From Desulfatiglans sp. (GTDB lineage Bacteria; Desulfobacterota; DSM-4660; Desulfatiglandales; HGW-15): a DNA stretch of 64,000 bases. Below are positions 1 to 7,653 of the stretch, piece by piece. The notes beneath the pieces are model-generated. The model ran no database searches, had not been told where the DNA came from, and saw only the letters and a list, made by a program, of their open reading frames with translations. The stretch covers positions 1 through 64,000 of the forward strand of contig JAAZBV010000002.1 of the NCBI GenBank assembly GCA_012513605.1. The letters run 5' to 3'. Made by a program: the position numbers and the translations under genes. The first letter of the stretch is position 1. Every line of letters starts with the position of its first letter.

Positions 1-166
1 ATAAAGATTGTCAATGAATCAAGAGAAGCTGAACGAAGTCATCAACGGAGGAAGCATCGACGAAGAAAAGACCGCCCCTTTTACCAGGACTCGTGCTATG
101 CAACATCTTAACCGGAAATTACTGATTGTATTTTAGCAGTGTACACGATGTGGATGAGGTTAGAAC
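1..166. other. left edge, no supported gene
   Basis: A 40-codon reading frame runs on the + strand from ATG at 14 to TAG at 136. It has no recognisable family and no clear ribosome-binding site, so it may be a fragment or chance. Nothing else is visible before the nucleotidyltransferase gene. Confidence 0.2.
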
Positions 167-484
167 ATGAAAATCAAGGTAACCAATAAAGAAGAGCTGA
201 TTAAACGTATTATAGAACAGCAGGAGCAGTTTGCTTTTTATGGCGTTACAAATATCGGGCTTCTTAGGTCATTTGTACGAGGCGAGCAGACTACATTGAG
301 CGATATCGATATCCTCATAGAATTTGCGCCTGAAAAACATACCTTTGATAATTTTATGGACGTTTCTTTCCTCCTCGAAGATATTTTAGGCCGAAAAATA
401 GATGTCGTTACACCGGAAGGTCTCAGTCCGCACATAGGTCCCCATATTTTAAAGGAGGTAGAGCTTGTCCCTATCGTCGCTTGA
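167..484 (+). CDS. MNT-type nucleotidyltransferase, antitoxin of a HEPN/MNT pair
   Basis: A 105-residue minimal nucleotidyltransferase of the MntA family. In this family the protein neutralises a HEPN RNase by nucleotidylation. The core reads RSFVRGE followed by SDIDILIEF, giving the Asp-x-Asp metal site (around residues 40-50). The usual glycine of the GSF motif is Arg here, which may impair catalysis. The gene ends inside the start of a truncated HEPN frame, the normal overlap for these modules. Family assignment is firm; whether it is still active is doubtful. Confidence 0.8.
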   Translation: MKIKVTNKEELIKRIIEQQEQFAFYGVTNIGLLRSFVRGEQTTLSDIDILIEFAPEKHTFDNFMDVSFLLEDILGRKIDVVTPEGLSPHIGPHILKEVELVPIVA

Positions 485-566
485 GTATATCAGACATATG
501 CTTGACGAAATCGATTACATCATGAGCAGGGTTTCAGATATAAATTACGATAAACAAGCTGCCTGA
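465..566 (+). pseudogene. truncated HEPN (DUF86-type) toxin remnant
   Basis: A TTG-initiated frame of 33 codons overlaps the end of the nucleotidyltransferase gene by 20 bases and encodes SLEYIRHMLDEIDYI, the usual first helix of DUF86 HEPN toxins. It stops at a TGA after 33 residues, where intact family members run to roughly 110-140. The catalytic RxxxxH motif, which lies further downstream in the family, is absent. The toxin is therefore a remnant. Confidence 0.6.
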
Positions 567-863
567 TCTCCGAGTAAAACTTAATAATCTGCTCAATAAA
601 GTCCAATAACCCCTACAACCATCATAGTCCAATACCAGAAAAAGATTGGTTGATGTGTGTGCTGTGCGGCAGAAGGACGCGGAGCGTCAGATAAGATGTT
701 CCCACGGTGACCGTGGAGAACAAGATTTCTTAGGCCGGTATTTATAGTATTACCGTGATCTGTGAAGCTGGGAATTTGTACCAGTTAAAACAAAAATATT
801 TTAATATTTAATTATTTATAATAGTATCATAGATAATGTTGTTCATTTAATTAGGAGAGCAAC
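567..863. repeat. intergenic stretch with two short palindromes
   Basis: No gene seen. Two hairpin-forming motifs lie side by side: GACGC-GGA-GCGTC (676-688) and GTTCCCACGG-TGA-CCGTGGAGAAC (698-721, one unpaired base). The second resembles the abundant GTTCCCACG-type palindromic intergenic repeats of deltaproteobacterial genomes. Confidence 0.5.
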
Positions 864-1067
864 ATGACACAGTTTATTGCTGAATCATCTATTAAAAACG
901 GTCGGATCATATTAAATAAGATCCCATTAAAGGAAAATACAAAGGTTAAAATTGTTTTAATACCAAAGGTCGATTTACCCTCCATGTCTTTTTCAAAGAG
1001 CCGTAAATTAACAAAAGGAATTAAAGGCAATCTCTCAGATGATATTATTGCTGAAAGAGAGAGATAA
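864..1067 (+). CDS. small antitoxin-like protein (DUF104-like N-terminus)
   Basis: A 67-residue protein with a good ribosome-binding site (AGGAG, 7 bases before ATG). The first 35 residues follow the pattern of small antitoxins placed upstream of PIN toxins: a beta-strand start, then KNGRIILNKIPL and a strand KVKIVLIPK. The C-terminus is charged and probably disordered. It is followed by a fragment that reads as the end of a PIN domain, which supports an antitoxin role. The specific family is uncertain. Confidence 0.55.
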   Translation: MTQFIAESSIKNGRIILNKIPLKENTKVKIVLIPKVDLPSMSFSKSRKLTKGIKGNLSDDIIAERER

Positions 1068-1087
1068 TGAACCTGTAGAACCTCTAC

Positions 1088-1216
1088 CTTGAGTCCCTTC
1101 AGTTAGCTGTGGCTATCACGGCGCACAATCTTTTCCCTGTTGATGTATTTGTAACATCTGATACAAAATTACTAAATATCGCCGAAAAATACTTTAGGAC
1201 TTTTAATCCTGAATAA
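1088..1216 (+). pseudogene. 3' fragment of a PIN-domain toxin
   Basis: This frame of about 42 codons has no start codon and encodes LQLAVAITAHN, then VDVFVTSDTKLLNIAEK and a terminal NPE. That is the conserved end of PIN toxins, in which the SD pair belongs to the active site. The N-terminal part with the first catalytic Asp is missing, so the upstream antitoxin is orphaned. Confidence 0.6.
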
Positions 1217-1285
1217 GTTTCAGAGATAAGAAGGGCCTTACTTAAAAGTGCTTTATCCGGTTCTCATGAAGAACGCGGGGAGCTT

Positions 1286-1326
1286 GAAAAAGTAGGGGCG
1301 AAAAATTTTTCGCCCCTACGGTTTAT
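1286..1326. repeat. 41-bp palindromic repeat, copy 1
   Basis: It contains a perfect 28-bp palindrome with arms GTAGGGGCG (1292-1319) around a central A5T5, plus identical flanks of 6 and 7 bases shared with the copy at 1790. The copies are about 500 bp apart in direct orientation. Confidence 0.85.
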
Positions 1327-1383
1327 CTGGTTCCTACGATCTTGGGAACAAGATAACACCTTCATTCACAATTAAGTATATTA

Positions 1384-1671
1384 TTATGTTATTTTTGTTC
1401 CGCAGTGAGGGCAGAAAGCGGCAAGAGATTTTATTGAGGTGCCGCATTGAGTGCAGGTACTTATTACACCGATTTGAGATTCAAAGACAGGCGCTGCGGC
1501 TTTTGGTCTGCTATAGGTTACTTTTTCCTTGGCTTTTCCTGTTATCGTAACTTTATCATAAATGGCGTGGTTATTAATGGTGCTGTTATTTTTTGTTTGA
1601 TTTGCTTTTTTCAGAAGGCCCTGAGGATGCATGACATCGATGTGATTATAATTATTTATTTTGTTAATCAT
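1384..1671 (-). CDS. small zinc-ribbon protein
   Basis: A 95-residue protein ending in a double CxxC zinc ribbon (CTQCGTSIKS...CPHCGTKI, residues about 73-93). The preceding 70 residues are polar, rich in Asn and Lys, and unrecognised. A strong GAGGAGG ribosome-binding site precedes the ATG. It lies alone between the two copies of the 41-bp palindromic repeat. The zinc ribbon suggests protein or nucleic-acid binding; no specific function can be named. Confidence 0.6.
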   Translation of the reverse strand: MINKINNYNHIDVMHPQGLLKKANQTKNNSTINNHAIYDKVTITGKAKEKVTYSRPKAAAPVFESQIGVISTCTQCGTSIKSLAAFCPHCGTKIT

Positions 1672-1789
1672 GGCATCCTCCTCAGAAAATGGAGAATTTA
1701 TTGAAATTTAATTTATTAAAATTCTAATACTATTTTTTAGAATATTCAATTGGATTTTTTATCTGGTCCGCACGGACTGTGGGTAACGA

Positions 1790-1830
1790 GAAAAAGTAGG
1801 GGCGAAAAATTTTTCGCCCCTACGGTTTAT
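1790..1830. repeat. 41-bp palindromic repeat, copy 2
   Basis: Identical over 41 bases to the copy at 1286. It overlaps the 3' end of the sugar-kinase gene and supplies that gene's TAG stop codon and last codons. Confidence 0.85.
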
Positions 1831-2809
1831 TAAGTAGCTGACTTCTTGTAAAATCCAGTGTTTCCTGCGAAAGTGGCGGGGTTGCTGAATGATGCGATGC
1901 AACATCTGCCCCCATGCGGTTTGCCAGTTCCATGGTTGCTTTAATATCCCAGCCAAGGGTGAAGCCGAACAGGATTCCGGCAGAGCATGCGTCACCTGCT
2001 CCTACAGGATGAGCTTCACCTTTAACCTTTCCTGACCGTGTTATGACAAATTCTCCATCCCGTTTTAGTACAAGGGTGCCCTGATCACCGCGTGTTACAA
2101 TAACCACCTGCGCTTTAAACCGTGCAAGCAGCATCCCCATTCTATGTTTTATCCCTTCAGGGGAGTTATCTGATGTACAGGTTAAACCCAGTATATCCAG
2201 CATTATATTCAGTTCCCCATTATTTGCCTTTATGATTGTTGCTGCATTACAACTGTACTCAATTATTTCAGGTGAATAACATTTTTCTCCTGTAAGGGTG
2301 TTTTGCCTGAGATTTATATCATAAAGACATATTGCATGTTGTGGAAGAAACCCAAGAAAATGCCTGATGGTATTGCGGGATGTCTCATTTCTCTGTGCCA
2401 GGCTTCCAAAACATACTGCCGAACACCGTTCTGCAAGTTCTCTTAGCCCCGGGCTGTTTGGGATATAATCCCATGCAGTGTCAGCCTCTATCTGGTATCC
2501 TGGTTCACTGTTTCGCATAAAAACAGAAACAAGACCTGTCTTATGTTGATGATCCTTTTCTATATAAGCAGTCGATATCTTCTTTTTATTAAGTGTGTCA
2601 ATGATCCTGTTGCCTCTTGTGTCAGTACCTATTGAACTCACAATATACCCCTTGCCAATACCCATCTGGCTGGCAAGCTGATGTGCATGAAAGGCAAAAT
2701 TAAAAGGAGCTCCACCCAGAGTCTCTGTTTTGTCCTCAAATAGATCATAGAGGACTTCGCCGATACCTATGAAGGTTATATGATCTTTTTCTGATACAAC
2801 TGATTTCAT
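1820..2809 (-). CDS. PfkB-family carbohydrate kinase (fructokinase-like)
   Basis: A 329-residue sugar kinase of the ribokinase/PfkB family, expected to phosphorylate a sugar with ATP in the cytoplasm. Seen: the N-terminal IGEVLYD and LGGAPFNFAFH substrate-side motifs (about residues 16-41) and the signature PVGAGDACSAGIL near residue 270, with the catalytic Asp. The gene diverges from a GntR/LacI-type regulator, a common arrangement for sugar-responsive control. The last codons and the stop lie inside a palindromic repeat, so the C-terminus may have been reset by insertion of that element. The substrate cannot be fixed; fructose is the best guess from the family. Confidence 0.85.
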   Translation of the reverse strand: MKSVVSEKDHITFIGIGEVLYDLFEDKTETLGGAPFNFAFHAHQLASQMGIGKGYIVSSIGTDTRGNRIIDTLNKKKISTAYIEKDHQHKTGLVSVFMRNSEPGYQIEADTAWDYIPNSPGLRELAERCSAVCFGSLAQRNETSRNTIRHFLGFLPQHAICLYDINLRQNTLTGEKCYSPEIIEYSCNAATIIKANNGELNIMLDILGLTCTSDNSPEGIKHRMGMLLARFKAQVVIVTRGDQGTLVLKRDGEFVITRSGKVKGEAHPVGAGDACSAGILFGFTLGWDIKATMELANRMGADVASHHSATPPLSQETLDFTRSQLLNKP

Positions 2810-2847
2810 TCCAATACTCGCTAATGTAAAATCATATTTGCTATAAA

Positions 2848-2863
2848 TGACAACTTATTGTCA
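2848..2863. promoter_or_regulatory. candidate operator, 6-bp-arm inverted repeat
   Basis: Perfect inverted repeat TGACAA-CTTA-TTGTCA, 39 bases upstream of the kinase start in the divergent kinase/regulator intergenic region. It is a plausible site for the divergent regulator; this is inference from position and symmetry. Confidence 0.4.
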
Positions 2864-3021
2864 ATAGAAAGTACTATACAATTCAATATAATCTCTGATT
2901 TATCATCATGATATGAGCTACATATATTTACTGATTATGTATTGAAATCAAAGAGATAAATATTTCAGCAGACTTTCAGGTTTAATTTTCACTTTTCCTG
3001 ACCCAAAATCGAAAAGTTGTA

Positions 3022-3051
3022 TTGACAATTTCTTCATTGAATATGTAGTAT
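3022..3051 (+). promoter_or_regulatory. sigma70-type promoter of the GntR/LacI regulator gene
   Basis: TTGACA (3022-3027), 18-base spacer, TAGTAT (3046-3051), ending 22 bases before the ATG of the regulator. Confidence 0.5.
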
Positions 3052-3073
3052 CAGCCTCTCTATAGGAGCGGAG

Positions 3074-4207
3074 ATGACTGAAAGCCATAATAAACAAGCC
3101 GGAAGAAATGCGGATGCAGAATCCCGCAAGACCAAGCATCGTCAGGTTTTTGAATATGTGCTGGCCGATATTGAGTCCGGGAGGCTCAAAGAGGGTGACC
3201 GCCTTCCATCAGAGGCAGAACTGGTAATTCAGTTCGGGGCATCGCGCCCTACTGTCGCCCGTGCGTTGCATGACCTGCAGAATATGGGGCTTGTTGAGCG
3301 GAAGGTCGGATCAGGCACCTATGTACACAAAACTCATGAGCAGGTTAGATCATGGCGTTTCGGACTATTGATACCCGGCCTTGGCACCACTGAGATATTT
3401 GAACCTATCTGTGGCCAGATTGCGCGTCTTGCACAGAAAAATCATCATACACTTCTATGGGGCGATTTTGGTGAAAAACAGGGTAACCCTGATCCTTTGC
3501 TGATTGAACAGGTATGTGAAAGCTATATAAGACAGTCGGTTGCGGGTGTATTCTTTGCTCCCTTGGAATTGAGTGAAGATAAAGATCGGATTAACCGGTC
3601 TGTCATATCCTCCATGAAATCGGCAGGCATACCCATTGTTCTGCTTGACCGTGATATAGTGCCTTTTCCACAAAGGAGCGGCCTTGACTTGGTGGGTATT
3701 GATAATCGTCTTGCAGGGTTTCTTATTACAAATCACCTTATCAGTCTGGGATGCAAAAGGATCGACTTTCTTGCAAGACCAGGCTCTGCGCCTACTGTGA
3801 GCCTGCGTATATCTGGATATCGTGAGGCGCTTATCAACAGCGGAGTAATACCCTCAAACGAATGGGTTCACAGCGGTGATCCTGCAGATCATAATTTTAT
3901 TAAGGGTGTTATCAAGGATGGTGCAACAGCAATTGTGTGTGCAAATGACCTTACCGCCGCAAACCTGATGAAAACGCTTGATGCGCTTGATTATGCTGTA
4001 CCGCAAAAAATCCGAGTGGCAGGCTTTGATGATGTGAGGTATGCGGAGTTGCTGAGCCCAGCCCTTACCACCATTCACCAGCCATGCACGGATATAGGAA
4101 CCATTGCCATGCAGGTGATGCTTGAACGTATAGAAAATCCCATGCTTCCCCCACGTGATATACTGGTTAACCCTGCTCTTATTATAAGAAAATCATGTGG
4201 TGCTTAA
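3074..4207 (+). CDS. GntR-type HTH / LacI-type sensor transcriptional regulator
   Basis: A 377-residue regulator. The N-terminus (about residues 22-90) is a GntR winged helix-turn-helix with the classic LPSEAEL, SRPTVARAL and GSGTYV elements. The rest is a periplasmic-binding-protein-like sensor domain of the LacI type, with VAGFDDVRYAELLSPALTTI near the C-terminus. This is the AraR-like architecture, which typically represses sugar genes until a sugar binds. AGGAG precedes the ATG. It is divergent from the PfkB kinase, its likely target. The ligand is unknown. Confidence 0.85.
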   Translation: MTESHNKQAGRNADAESRKTKHRQVFEYVLADIESGRLKEGDRLPSEAELVIQFGASRPTVARALHDLQNMGLVERKVGSGTYVHKTHEQVRSWRFGLLIPGLGTTEIFEPICGQIARLAQKNHHTLLWGDFGEKQGNPDPLLIEQVCESYIRQSVAGVFFAPLELSEDKDRINRSVISSMKSAGIPIVLLDRDIVPFPQRSGLDLVGIDNRLAGFLITNHLISLGCKRIDFLARPGSAPTVSLRISGYREALINSGVIPSNEWVHSGDPADHNFIKGVIKDGATAIVCANDLTAANLMKTLDALDYAVPQKIRVAGFDDVRYAELLSPALTTIHQPCTDIGTIAMQVMLERIENPMLPPRDILVNPALIIRKSCGA

Positions 4208-4338
4208 GAAATATTCTGAAATAATCAGCGGCAGCCCTAACATGATAGTTATTGAATATACCTGGATAGATGAAGTAAAAAACATTTAAACACCTTTATA
4301 AATAAGGTAACAGAAGATAGTCATAAGGAATCACATAA

Positions 4339-6216
4339 GTGAAAAAAGCCCTTGAACTGCTTGCGCCTGCCGGTACCGCTGAAATAGGTAAGGCAGCCAT
4401 TGACCACGGCGCTGATGCGGTTTATATCGGTGCACCAAAATTCAGCGCTAGGGCACAGGCAGGTAACAGCATTGATGATATTACCGGGCTGGTTCAGCAT
4501 GCCCAACTGTTTAATGCAAAGGTCTATGTTGCACTGAATACAATCCTGACAGATGCTGAGATAGAGCAGGCTTTGGCACTGATTGGGTCACTCTATGAAG
4601 CAGGTATTGACGGCCTGATCATTCAGGATGTGGGGCTGCTTGAACTTGATCTTCCGCCTGTTCCACTGATCGCAAGTACCCAGATGCACAATACCACGTT
4701 TGAAAAGGTGAAATTTCTTGAAGAGGTAGGTTTCAAAAGGGTGATACTTGCAAGGGAGCTTTCATTAAATGAGATCAGGGCAATCAGAGACAGCACAAAG
4801 GTAGAGCTGGAGGTATTTGTTCATGGCGCTCTCTGTGTGTCATACAGCGGCCAGTGTTACATGAGCCAGTATGCATTCGGGCGAAGCGGAAATCGCGGTG
4901 TATGCGCACAGCCATGCCGCCACCAGTATACCCTCACTGATGGTAATAACAAAATGGTTATCAGGGATAAATACCTGCTCTCCCTTAAAGACATGAATCG
5001 TGTAAAGGCAATAGGTGATCTTGTTGCCGCAGGTGTAACCTCATTCAAGATAGAGGGCAGGTACAAAGAGATAGAGTATGTAAAGAATATCACGGCCCTG
5101 TACAGAGAGAATATTGATGAGTTTATTGCCCAAAATCCAGAATATTGTATGGCCAGCAGCGGCACATGCGCCTTTGGCTTTAAACCTGATCCTTTTAAAA
5201 GTTTTAACCGTGGGTTTACAGATTATTTTATTGATGGTGTACGTGAAAAGATGGGAACCCCTGATTCACCAAAATCCATGGGTGAGTTTATAGGCACAGT
5301 GGATAAGTGTGAAAGGGATTGTTTTAATATAAAAGGTCATGACCTTATAAATGGAGACGGCCTCTGCTTTTTCACCAGTGACCATGATCTGACCGGATGC
5401 AGGGTAGACAGGGTTGAAGGGGAGAGGGTTTTTCCAAACAGCATGGCCGATATTACTGAGGGTACTGCAACCTACAGGAATCTGGATATTGATTTTACCC
5501 GTACCTTAAAAGGTTCAACTCAATGCAGAACAATAGCGGTTGACATGGATTTTAAACAGGATGAAACAGGCATAAGGCTAAAGGTGGTAGACGAGGATGG
5601 TATAACTGTTGAGACCAGTGAGGCCTTTCCATTTGAGCCAGCACAAAAAACGGAACGTGCCCGTTCCACTATTGAGGCCCAGCTTATAAAGACAAAGGGT
5701 ACCCCTTACAGGGTTAAATCAATATCTATCAGTCCTGGCCAGCCTGGTTTTATGCCCCTGAGTATTATTAATGATATCAGGCGGAGGGTCATTGAAAAAT
5801 TAACCATTGCTCGTTTTGAACACTTTATAAGCAAAGGTGAAGAGGTCGTTCCAAAGGATGTATCATCCCCTGAAAAGGAACTTGACTACAGGGCCAATAT
5901 CCTCAATACAAGGGCAATGGCATTTTATGAGCGTCACGGGGTAAAAGTAACAGAGATGGCCCTTGAGTCGGATGATGAGATCAGAAAAAATTATAAGACA
6001 GGCAGGGTAGTTATGACCACAAAGTACTGTTTAAGGTATGAACTTGATGCCTGCCTCAAATCAAAAGAGGGTAAGAGAAAAGGACTGGTTGAGCCATTGC
6101 GGATAAGCGACAGGCAGCATACCTACCGGCTTGAATTTGACTGCATGAATTGCCGGATGATGATTATTGTTGAAGGTGAGGTATTCGCAGCATCGGGCGA
6201 GAGTGACAAGAGATGA
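4339..6216 (+). CDS. U32-family peptidase-like protein (RlhA-type RNA hydroxylation)
   Basis: A 625-residue U32 protein; E. coli RlhA, which hydroxylates a 23S rRNA cytidine, has a similar length, while the tRNA enzyme TrhP is shorter. The N-terminal TIM-barrel begins LELLAPAG. The U32 signature EVFVHGALCVSYSGQC and the following GNRGVCAQPCR supply the conserved cysteines (around residues 160-195). A long C-terminal region follows. Translation starts at GTG with AAGGA 10 bases upstream. The stop overlaps the next gene (ATGA), also an RNA-modification enzyme, which supports an RNA role rather than proteolysis. RlhA-like is an inference. Confidence 0.8.
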   Translation: MKKALELLAPAGTAEIGKAAIDHGADAVYIGAPKFSARAQAGNSIDDITGLVQHAQLFNAKVYVALNTILTDAEIEQALALIGSLYEAGIDGLIIQDVGLLELDLPPVPLIASTQMHNTTFEKVKFLEEVGFKRVILARELSLNEIRAIRDSTKVELEVFVHGALCVSYSGQCYMSQYAFGRSGNRGVCAQPCRHQYTLTDGNNKMVIRDKYLLSLKDMNRVKAIGDLVAAGVTSFKIEGRYKEIEYVKNITALYRENIDEFIAQNPEYCMASSGTCAFGFKPDPFKSFNRGFTDYFIDGVREKMGTPDSPKSMGEFIGTVDKCERDCFNIKGHDLINGDGLCFFTSDHDLTGCRVDRVEGERVFPNSMADITEGTATYRNLDIDFTRTLKGSTQCRTIAVDMDFKQDETGIRLKVVDEDGITVETSEAFPFEPAQKTERARSTIEAQLIKTKGTPYRVKSISISPGQPGFMPLSIINDIRRRVIEKLTIARFEHFISKGEEVVPKDVSSPEKELDYRANILNTRAMAFYERHGVKVTEMALESDDEIRKNYKTGRVVMTTKYCLRYELDACLKSKEGKRKGLVEPLRISDRQHTYRLEFDCMNCRMMIIVEGEVFAASGESDKR

Positions 6217-6923
6217 CACAATCAAGACGACATCAGCCTGCGGGTGGCTTATCAATCCTTTATGAGGACAGGGATATCATTGTTGTAAATAAACCTGTCG
6301 GGCTTTTAACCATTGGCACTGACCGGGAAAAGCAAAAAACAGCCCACTTTACCCTCAACGATTATGTCAGGAAAGGTAACTCAAAATCCTCAAACAGGGT
6401 ATATGTGGTGCATCGTCTTGACAGGGAGACATCAGGCATACTTGTTTTTGCAAAAAGCGAACAGGTGAAGATGTCCCTGCAGGATAACTGGGATAAGACT
6501 GAAAAGCACTACCTGGTTATCCTTCATGGTAATCTGAAGGAGAAAGAAGGCACCATATCTTCATATCTTATCGAAAACAGGGCTCTAAGGGTTTATTCGA
6601 CTAAAGACTCTTTAAAAGGTAAACTTTCTCATACCGCTTATAAGGTCATTGAAGAGATAAAAGGATTCACCATGGTTGATGTTAATCTTATTACAGGCCG
6701 TAAACATCAGATTCGCGTACATTTTTCAGAAATGGGCCATCCTGTGGTTGGTGATAAAAAATACGGGCCGGATGAGACTGTATCAAAGAGGCTGGCCCTC
6801 CATGCCCGTTCTATTATGTTTAATCACCCGTTCACCCGTAAGCCAATGAGCTTTGACACAGGTGTACCTGAAGAATTTAACAGACTTTTTCGAAGGTTGA
6901 ATATTTATACTGTTAAATCTTAA
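6213..6923 (+). CDS. RluA-family pseudouridine synthase
   Basis: A 236-residue pseudouridine synthase that converts uridine to pseudouridine in rRNA or tRNA. The catalytic motif HRLDRETSG places the nucleophilic Asp at residue 70. TGRKHQIRVHF near residue 165 is the conserved second motif. There is no N-terminal S4 domain, so it belongs to the short RluA/RluC-like forms. It overlaps the upstream U32 gene by four bases and is probably translationally coupled to it. The target position cannot be predicted. Confidence 0.88.
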   Translation: MTQSRRHQPAGGLSILYEDRDIIVVNKPVGLLTIGTDREKQKTAHFTLNDYVRKGNSKSSNRVYVVHRLDRETSGILVFAKSEQVKMSLQDNWDKTEKHYLVILHGNLKEKEGTISSYLIENRALRVYSTKDSLKGKLSHTAYKVIEEIKGFTMVDVNLITGRKHQIRVHFSEMGHPVVGDKKYGPDETVSKRLALHARSIMFNHPFTRKPMSFDTGVPEEFNRLFRRLNIYTVKS

Positions 6924-7007
6924 AAATAATAATAAATGTTAACCTATTGATTTTAGCTGCCTAGTGATATATCATTTCCTTAAAAATGGAAAGTAAGGAG
7001 GTAGGAA

Positions 7008-7235
7008 ATGCTTACAAAGCTTACGGCAAAAAACCAGATCACTATACCCAAGGATGTTATATCAAGTCTTCCGGGTGTACAGTATTTTGATGTGAGTTAT
7101 AGTGAAGGAAATGTCATACTTAAACCTGTCAAGGTTTATGATACAGACATTGACGGGATCAGATCAAAAATGAAGCAGCTTGGTATCTCAGAAAAAACTG
7201 TAGAAGAAGCGGTAATCTGGGCCAGGAAGAAATGA
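7008..7235 (+). CDS. AbrB/SpoVT-type antitoxin
   Basis: A 75-residue protein whose first 45 residues form a swapped-hairpin AbrB domain (LTKLTAKNQITIPKDVI). Such antitoxins bind their own promoter and neutralise a partner PIN RNase. The C-terminal 30 residues would be the toxin-binding arm. A strong AAGGAGG site precedes it, and the stop overlaps the PIN gene in an ATGA, ensuring coupled synthesis. Confidence 0.85.
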   Translation: MLTKLTAKNQITIPKDVISSLPGVQYFDVSYSEGNVILKPVKVYDTDIDGIRSKMKQLGISEKTVEEAVIWARKK

Positions 7236-7651
7236 TAAAGGTTGTTATCGATACAAATGTCCTTGTTTCAGCCCTTCTTTTTGATGGGACACCAGGTAAA
7301 CTTGTCACACTCTGGAAAGAGAAATATATACTGCCCTTATGCTCAAAAGAAATTATGGATGAATATTTAAAGGTTCTTGCCTATCCTAAATTTAAACTCA
7401 CTAATGTAGAAATAGAATATCTTATTACAGTTGAGATTTTGCCTTGGTTTCAACCTGTTACTGTCCGGAAAGGAAAGCCCTTTATTAAGAATGACCCGCA
7501 GGATGATTTTTTTATTTGGTGTGCTGTTGAAGGAGACGCGTATGCAATTATTTCAGGAGATAATCATTTATTAAGTATGAAAGAACCGCCAGTAACTGTT
7601 TTAACCATAAACGATTTTTTAAAATTTATAAGTAATGAAAGAGGGAAATAG
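7232..7651 (+). CDS. PIN-domain toxin (COG1569-like RNase)
   Basis: A 139-residue PIN-domain protein, a predicted Mg-dependent RNase toxin. Visible acidic residues are Asp7 in VVIDTNVLVSAL, Glu in the KEIMDEYLKVL helix, and the NDPQDDFFIWCA and AIISGDNHLL segments. Overlap with the AbrB gene makes a type II toxin-antitoxin pair. Only two bases separate its stop from the start of the following PQQ-repeat gene, so the three may be cotranscribed. It appears intact. Confidence 0.88.
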   Translation: MIKVVIDTNVLVSALLFDGTPGKLVTLWKEKYILPLCSKEIMDEYLKVLAYPKFKLTNVEIEYLITVEILPWFQPVTVRKGKPFIKNDPQDDFFIWCAVEGDAYAIISGDNHLLSMKEPPVTVLTINDFLKFISNERGK

Positions 7652-7653
7652 AG

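Noticed and set aside
1447-1704. Open frame of 85 codons on the + strand
   Set aside because: It is antisense to the zinc-ribbon gene, which has paired CxxC motifs and a strong ribosome-binding site.
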